Shown here: positions 63,624 to 64,000 of the stretch, one piece after another | How the letters are laid out: the number at the start of each line of letters is the position of its first letter | Position numbering within the stretch: position 1 is the first letter of the stretch | NCBI GenBank assembly: GCA_902792435.1 | Contig: CADAZN010000001.1 | Location: 248,001-312,000, forward strand | Length of the DNA: 64,000 bases | Direction: 5' to 3' | Origin: an uncultured Bacteroidales bacterium | GTDB taxonomy: Bacteria > Bacteroidota > Bacteroidia > Bacteroidales > Muribaculaceae | Program-made: the position numbers and the translations under genes | The notes under the pieces: generated by a model | Seen by the model: only the letters and a program-made list of their open reading frames with translations | Databases searched by the model: none | Told to the model about the DNA's origin: nothing

Positions 63624-63824
63624 CTATACGTTTTTTATTTTTAATATTTGCTTGTCGGTTAATGGCGCTGCACAATCCAGCAAATGCCCCCATCGGTCGG
63701 TCACTACAAAAGATGCCACAGTGTTTATATCCAAGCCTTTACGTACCGCATATCGCAAAACCACGTCACCCACTGTAGCCCCCTTAAAAATTCTTATTGA
63801 GCAATCATTCACTCTAATTATCAT
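63624..63824 (-). CDS. Small beta-grasp-like protein next to 5'-nucleotidase
   Basis: A 66-residue protein, unrecognised: MIIRVNDCSIRIFKGATVGDVVLRYAVRKGLD opens like a ubiquitin/TGS-type beta-grasp fold with a hydrophobic helix, followed by a TDRWGHLLDCAAPL strand-turn. It has no secretion signal. Only four bases separate it from the nucleotidase, so the two are one transcript, but a functional link is unproven. Confidence 0.7.
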   Translation of the reverse strand: MIIRVNDCSIRIFKGATVGDVVLRYAVRKGLDINTVASFVVTDRWGHLLDCAAPLTDKQILKIKNV

Positions 63825-63871
63825 CTATCATATATTAAATAAGGTGTAACTTCACATCAATTTATCACTCG

Positions 63872-63879
63872 CAAATTTA
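63872..63879 (-). promoter_or_regulatory. Candidate -7 box of the nucleotidase operon
   Basis: TAAATTTG on the minus strand about 48 bases before the small gene; the -33 position is only T-rich. The remaining bases to 64000 are AT-rich with no supported gene. Confidence 0.55.
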
Positions 63880-64000
63880 CAAAAATTTTTCATTCAATAA
63901 AAATATTTATCTAAATCAATTTATAAATTATGACAACAACTAATAAAACAGAATTAATACAACTTGAAAAGTAGATTTAAGGTTGTGTGAATAAATTATT

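Noticed and set aside
63931-63975. ATG-started 14-codon frame near the right edge
   Set aside because: Too short and AT-rich, with no supporting signal.

Overview
The window looks like chromosomal DNA of a gut-type Bacteroidales bacterium, perhaps Muribaculaceae or Prevotellaceae; the family-level guess is inference. The evidence is Bacteroidota-type promoters (TTTG, about 19 bases, TAnnTTTG), no obvious dependence on Shine-Dalgarno sites, DUF4290, DUF4250, GldH, a eukaryote-like GT3 glycogen synthase, the NagB/PIG-L two-domain protein, C-terminal sorting tails of the type IX kind, and a Bacteroidales-1 type RNA downstream of rplT. I found no rRNA, tRNA, CRISPR array, prophage or insertion sequence. 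Most of the window is core genome with one accessory block.

Layout: 1-2.9 kb holds a regulator, a dCMP deaminase and a C-terminal processing protease. 3.0-6.9 kb is thrS-infC-rpmI-rplT with a multi-hairpin leader before rpmI, followed by a structured RNA with its own promoter and terminator. 6.9-9.6 kb (minus) is a LysM/binding-protein-like gene and a beta-barrel gene. 10-14.2 kb is a glycogen synthase/phosphorylase pair. 14.3-18.4 kb is tsaB, then DUF4290-rimM-ompA-like-proS. 18.5-23.5 kb (minus) is a PIF1/RecD-like helicase with TPRs, a FadL-like porin and a Trp/Gly-rich repeat protein. cvfB follows at 23.8 kb.

The accessory block (24.7-32.2 kb, minus) encodes four secreted proteins: one with six cohesin-like modules and a dockerin, one with a dockerin, a cohesin-like module and a sorting tail, and two paralogues sharing head and tail domains. 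Together they look like a surface assembly system of scaffoldin-like logic whose function I cannot name. trpS and a secreted glycerophosphodiesterase with the same kind of tail follow.

35.5-44.1 kb (minus) has dnaE-trxA-Sel1 and DUF4250-membrane protein-xth-nagB-like. 44.3-52.0 kb (plus) has dgt, an S9 peptidase, pheS, nth and a gene in which a CCA-adding enzyme is fused in frame to an O6-alkylguanine-DNA alkyltransferase. 52.0-57.8 kb (minus) is a long operon: coiled-coil protein, zapA, a structured intergenic RNA, rny, ricT, gldH, a HAD phosphatase, a GtrA protein and a small secreted protein built from six exact-length 20-residue repeats. The end of the window holds a TIM-barrel protein, a zinc-ribbon/SH3 protein, a B12-dependent ribonucleotide reductase and a 5'-nucleotidase with a small upstream partner.
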